Source: Alphaproteobacteria bacterium (lineage in GTDB: Bacteria; Pseudomonadota; Alphaproteobacteria; Rhizobiales; Aestuariivirgaceae). Taken from it: 7,614 bases of DNA. Under the pieces are notes generated by a model, which was not told the origin of the DNA, did not search any database, and worked only from the letters and a program-made list of their open reading frames with translations. Position numbers and translations under genes: made by a program. Below, piece after piece: positions 4,683 to 7,614 of this stretch (the stretch's first letter is position 1; every line of letters begins with the position of its first letter). Location: contig JAPLOT010000375.1 of NCBI GenBank assembly GCA_026400595.1, forward strand, positions 1-7,614, in the 5' to 3' direction.

Positions 4683-5683
4683 GAGCGGCCTCCCTTCTTC
4701 TTCGCAGGTGTCGGTTTCCTTGCAGGCGGCCTCTTCGCGGCTGCGGCCTTCTTGGTCGGGGACTTCTTCGCCGGGGTCTTGGCCGCCGGCTTTGGCTCTC
4801 GCTTGGGTGGCTTGGGAACAACTGTCCCGGCGGCGGGCAGATCCACGTGGATGCCTTCTTGTTCCACCTCTTCCTCATCCTCCACGCCCAGATAGGCGCG
4901 GATGACGGCAGGATCGTTCTTCACATGTGCCGGCGTGCCATCCGAAATCTTCACGCCGTAGTCGAGCACGACGATGCGATCGGAAATGCCCATGACCACG
5001 CTCATGTCGTGTTCGATGAGAAGGATCGCCACGTCCTCGTCCTTGCGGATGTTGAGCAGCAGGCGGTTGAGTTCCTCGGATTCGCGCGGGTTGAGGCCGG
5101 CGGCAGGCTCGTCGAGACACAGCATGACGGGCCGCGTGCACATGGCGCGGGCGATCTCCAGGCGGCGCTGGTCGCCATAGGGTAGGTCGCCGGCGGGATC
5201 GTCGGCGCGGTCGATGAGACCGGTCTTCTCCAGCCAGTAGGCGGCGAAATCCACGGCTTCCTTGCTGGCCTTCTGGTAGCCCTTGGTGTTGAAGATGCCG
5301 GCGAACGTGTATCCAGAGGCGCGCATCAGCGTGTTGTGCTGGGCCACCATGAGGTTCTCCAGCAGAGTCATGCCGGCGAAGAGGCGGATGTTCTGGAAGG
5401 TCCGCGCCACTCTCGCATTCTGGGTGATGCGGAAGTCATCCATCCGTTCCAGCGCGAAATGGGTGCCATCCTGGTGGATCAGCGAGATTGCTCCCTCGGT
5501 CGGCTTGTAGAAACCGGTGATGCAGTTGAAGACCGTGGTCTTGCCCGCGCCGTTGGGGCCGATAAGCGCGGTGATGTCGCCGCGCCGGGCCTCGAAGGAG
5601 AGATCGCCCACGGCGGTGAGCCCGCCGAAGCGCATGGTCAGGTGCTCCACATGGAGCAGGGTCTTTGGATCGAGCGTGGTCAT
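4679..5683 (-). CDS. livG: Branched-chain amino acid ABC transporter ATPase LivG with a basic histone-H1-like C-terminal tail
   Basis: A 334-residue ABC ATPase; typical LivG is about 250-260. The catalytic core is complete: Walker A GPNGAGKT (42-49), Q-loop TFQNIRLF (Gln97), LivG-type signature LPYGDQRRLEIARA (167-180), Walker B LCLDEP (188-193, Glu192), D-loop AAGLNP, switch His225 (IEHDM). The core ends at AYLGV (263-267). An acidic stretch follows (EDEEEVEQE, 268-276), then a linker, then a Lys/Ala/Pro-rich basic tail (about 290-334) with 13 Lys and 4 Arg and a single acidic residue. The tail resembles histone H1/AlgP-type disordered domains that bind polyanions. Its reading frame is supported by the livF overlap at its end. 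ATG 5683 lies 1 nt after the livM stop with GAGGGA upstream; a TTG at 5704 is possible but lies within livM. It pairs with LivF in the HAAT transporter. The tail's role is unknown. Confidence 0.96.
   Translation of the reverse strand: MTTLDPKTLLHVEHLTMRFGGLTAVGDLSFEARRGDITALIGPNGAGKTTVFNCITGFYKPTEGAISLIHQDGTHFALERMDDFRITQNARVARTFQNIRLFAGMTLLENLMVAQHNTLMRASGYTFAGIFNTKGYQKASKEAVDFAAYWLEKTGLIDRADDPAGDLPYGDQRRLEIARAMCTRPVMLCLDEPAAGLNPRESEELNRLLLNIRKDEDVAILLIEHDMSVVMGISDRIVVLDYGVKISDGTPAHVKNDPAVIRAYLGVEDEEEVEQEGIHVDLPAAGTVVPKPPKREPKPAAKTPAKKSPTKKAAAAKRPPARKPTPAKKKGGRS
4689..4694 (-). promoter_or_regulatory. Ribosome binding site of livF inside the livG tail
   Basis: GGGAGG on the minus strand, 6 nt before the livF ATG 4682-4680. 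The same bases encode the Gly-Gly part of LivG's final KKKGGRS, so the end of the LivG tail is constrained both as protein and as an initiation signal. Confidence 0.65.
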
Positions 5684-5684
5684 G

Positions 5685-7094
<1,410 letters not shown>

Positions 7095-7098
7095 GATG

Positions 7099-7614
7099 TC
7101 AGACCTTTTCCACTTCGGGTTTGCCGAGAATGCCCTGCGGCAGGAAGATCAGCACGGCGGCAAGCATGGCGAAGGCAGCGACGTCCTTGTATTCGACCGA
7201 GAAGTAGGCCGACCAGAAGACTTCGATGAGGCCGATGATGAGGCCGCCGAGCATGGCACCGGGGATCGACCCGATGCCGCCCAGGACGGCGGCGGTGAAG
7301 GCCTTCACGCCGGCGAGGAAGCCCACGTAGAAGTCGATAACGCCGTAGTAGAGGAAGAACATCATGCCGGCCACGGCAGCAAGCGCGGCGCCCATGATGA
7401 AGGTGATGGAGATGGTCTTGTTCACGTCGATCCCCAGCAGCGAGGCCATTTTCATGTCCTGCTCGCAAGAGCGCTGAGCCCGGCCCAGCGAGGTGCGGGT
7501 GATGATCGCGGTGAAGACCGCCATGAGCACCAGCGTTGTGATGATGATGAAGATCTGCATGTTGGACAGGCGGACGATGAATTCGCCCTGGTCGCTGGCG
7601 CGCTCCATGATGAC
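7099..7614 (-). CDS. livH: Branched-chain amino acid ABC transporter permease LivH, C-terminal part (cut by window edge)
   Basis: The last 171 residues of an inner-membrane permease; full LivH is about 300, so roughly the N-terminal half lies beyond 7614. The frame is open to the window edge, so the internal Met at 7608 is not the start. Visible features: a helix around MQIFIIITTLVLMAVFTAII, the cytosolic coupling loop RTSLGRAQRSCEQDMKMASL leading to LGID, then FIMGAALAAVAGMMFF, GFLAGVKAFTAAVLGGIGSI, PGAMLGGLIIGLIEVF and a final helix ending LPQGILGKPEVEKV. The AFTAAVLGGIGSIPGA string and the GILGKPEVEKV end are close to E. coli LivH. It partners LivM in the channel and is the most upstream visible gene of the operon, so the operon promoter lies outside the window. 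Confidence 0.95.
   Translation of the reverse strand, partial: VIMERASDQGEFIVRLSNMQIFIIITTLVLMAVFTAIITRTSLGRAQRSCEQDMKMASLLGIDVNKTISITFIMGAALAAVAGMMFFLYYGVIDFYVGFLAGVKAFTAAVLGGIGSIPGAMLGGLIIGLIEVFWSAYFSVEYKDVAAFAMLAAVLIFLPQGILGKPEVEKV

Noticed and set aside
4866..4880. Frameshift or sequencing error producing the unusual LivG tail
   Set aside because: The tail frame ends precisely at the ATGA overlap with livF, and the last codons double as the livF ribosome binding site. The acidic-to-basic composition is also coherent over the full length.

Overview
The window is a compact, GC-rich stretch of bacterial chromosome, and every recognisable gene lies on the minus strand. Protein character (LivHMGF, a DUF6867-like membrane protein, a DUF2259-like secreted protein, a purB start of the alphaproteobacterial type) and codon choice point to an alphaproteobacterium, most likely Hyphomicrobiales (Rhizobiales). 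This rests on recalled family resemblance, not a search, and I do not commit to a genus.

Layout in transcription order (right to left). First comes a branched-chain amino acid (HAAT/Liv) ABC transporter operon: livH (C-terminal part only, cut by the window edge), livM, livG, livF, and a small three-helix membrane protein. These five are packed with 4-nt, 1-nt, -4-nt (ATGA overlap) and 2-nt junctions, so they are almost certainly co-transcribed and translationally coupled. A 117-nt gap with several inverted repeats follows, then a strongly initiated periplasmic binding protein of the LivJ type. A hairpin resembling an intrinsic terminator sits 25 nt after its stop codon.

Beyond that hairpin is a second group: a divergent paralogue of the LivJ-type binding protein, a 78-residue stand-alone Lrp/AsnC ligand-binding (RAM) domain with no DNA-binding domain, and a secreted DUF2259-like protein, with 12-nt and 1-nt junctions. 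The window ends with the first 22 codons of purB (adenylosuccinate lyase).

How the parts would work together: LivH and LivM form the membrane channel, LivG and LivF hydrolyse ATP, and the first binding protein delivers leucine/isoleucine/valine-like ligands. The second binding protein may deliver a different ligand to the same channel, because its predicted pocket has lost the aromatic residues of LivJ while keeping the residues that hold the amino acid backbone. The RAM protein could sense an amino acid.

Most of the window is ordinary amino acid uptake. The unusual points are a roughly 65-residue acidic-then-basic, histone-H1-like tail on LivG, the pocket change in the second binding protein, the HTH-less RAM protein in a transport gene cluster, the uncharacterised small membrane protein locked into the liv operon, and two intergenic regions that can form alternative RNA hairpins. 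I saw no tRNA, rRNA, CRISPR array, insertion sequence or phage gene, and no gene-free stretch longer than 125 bases.
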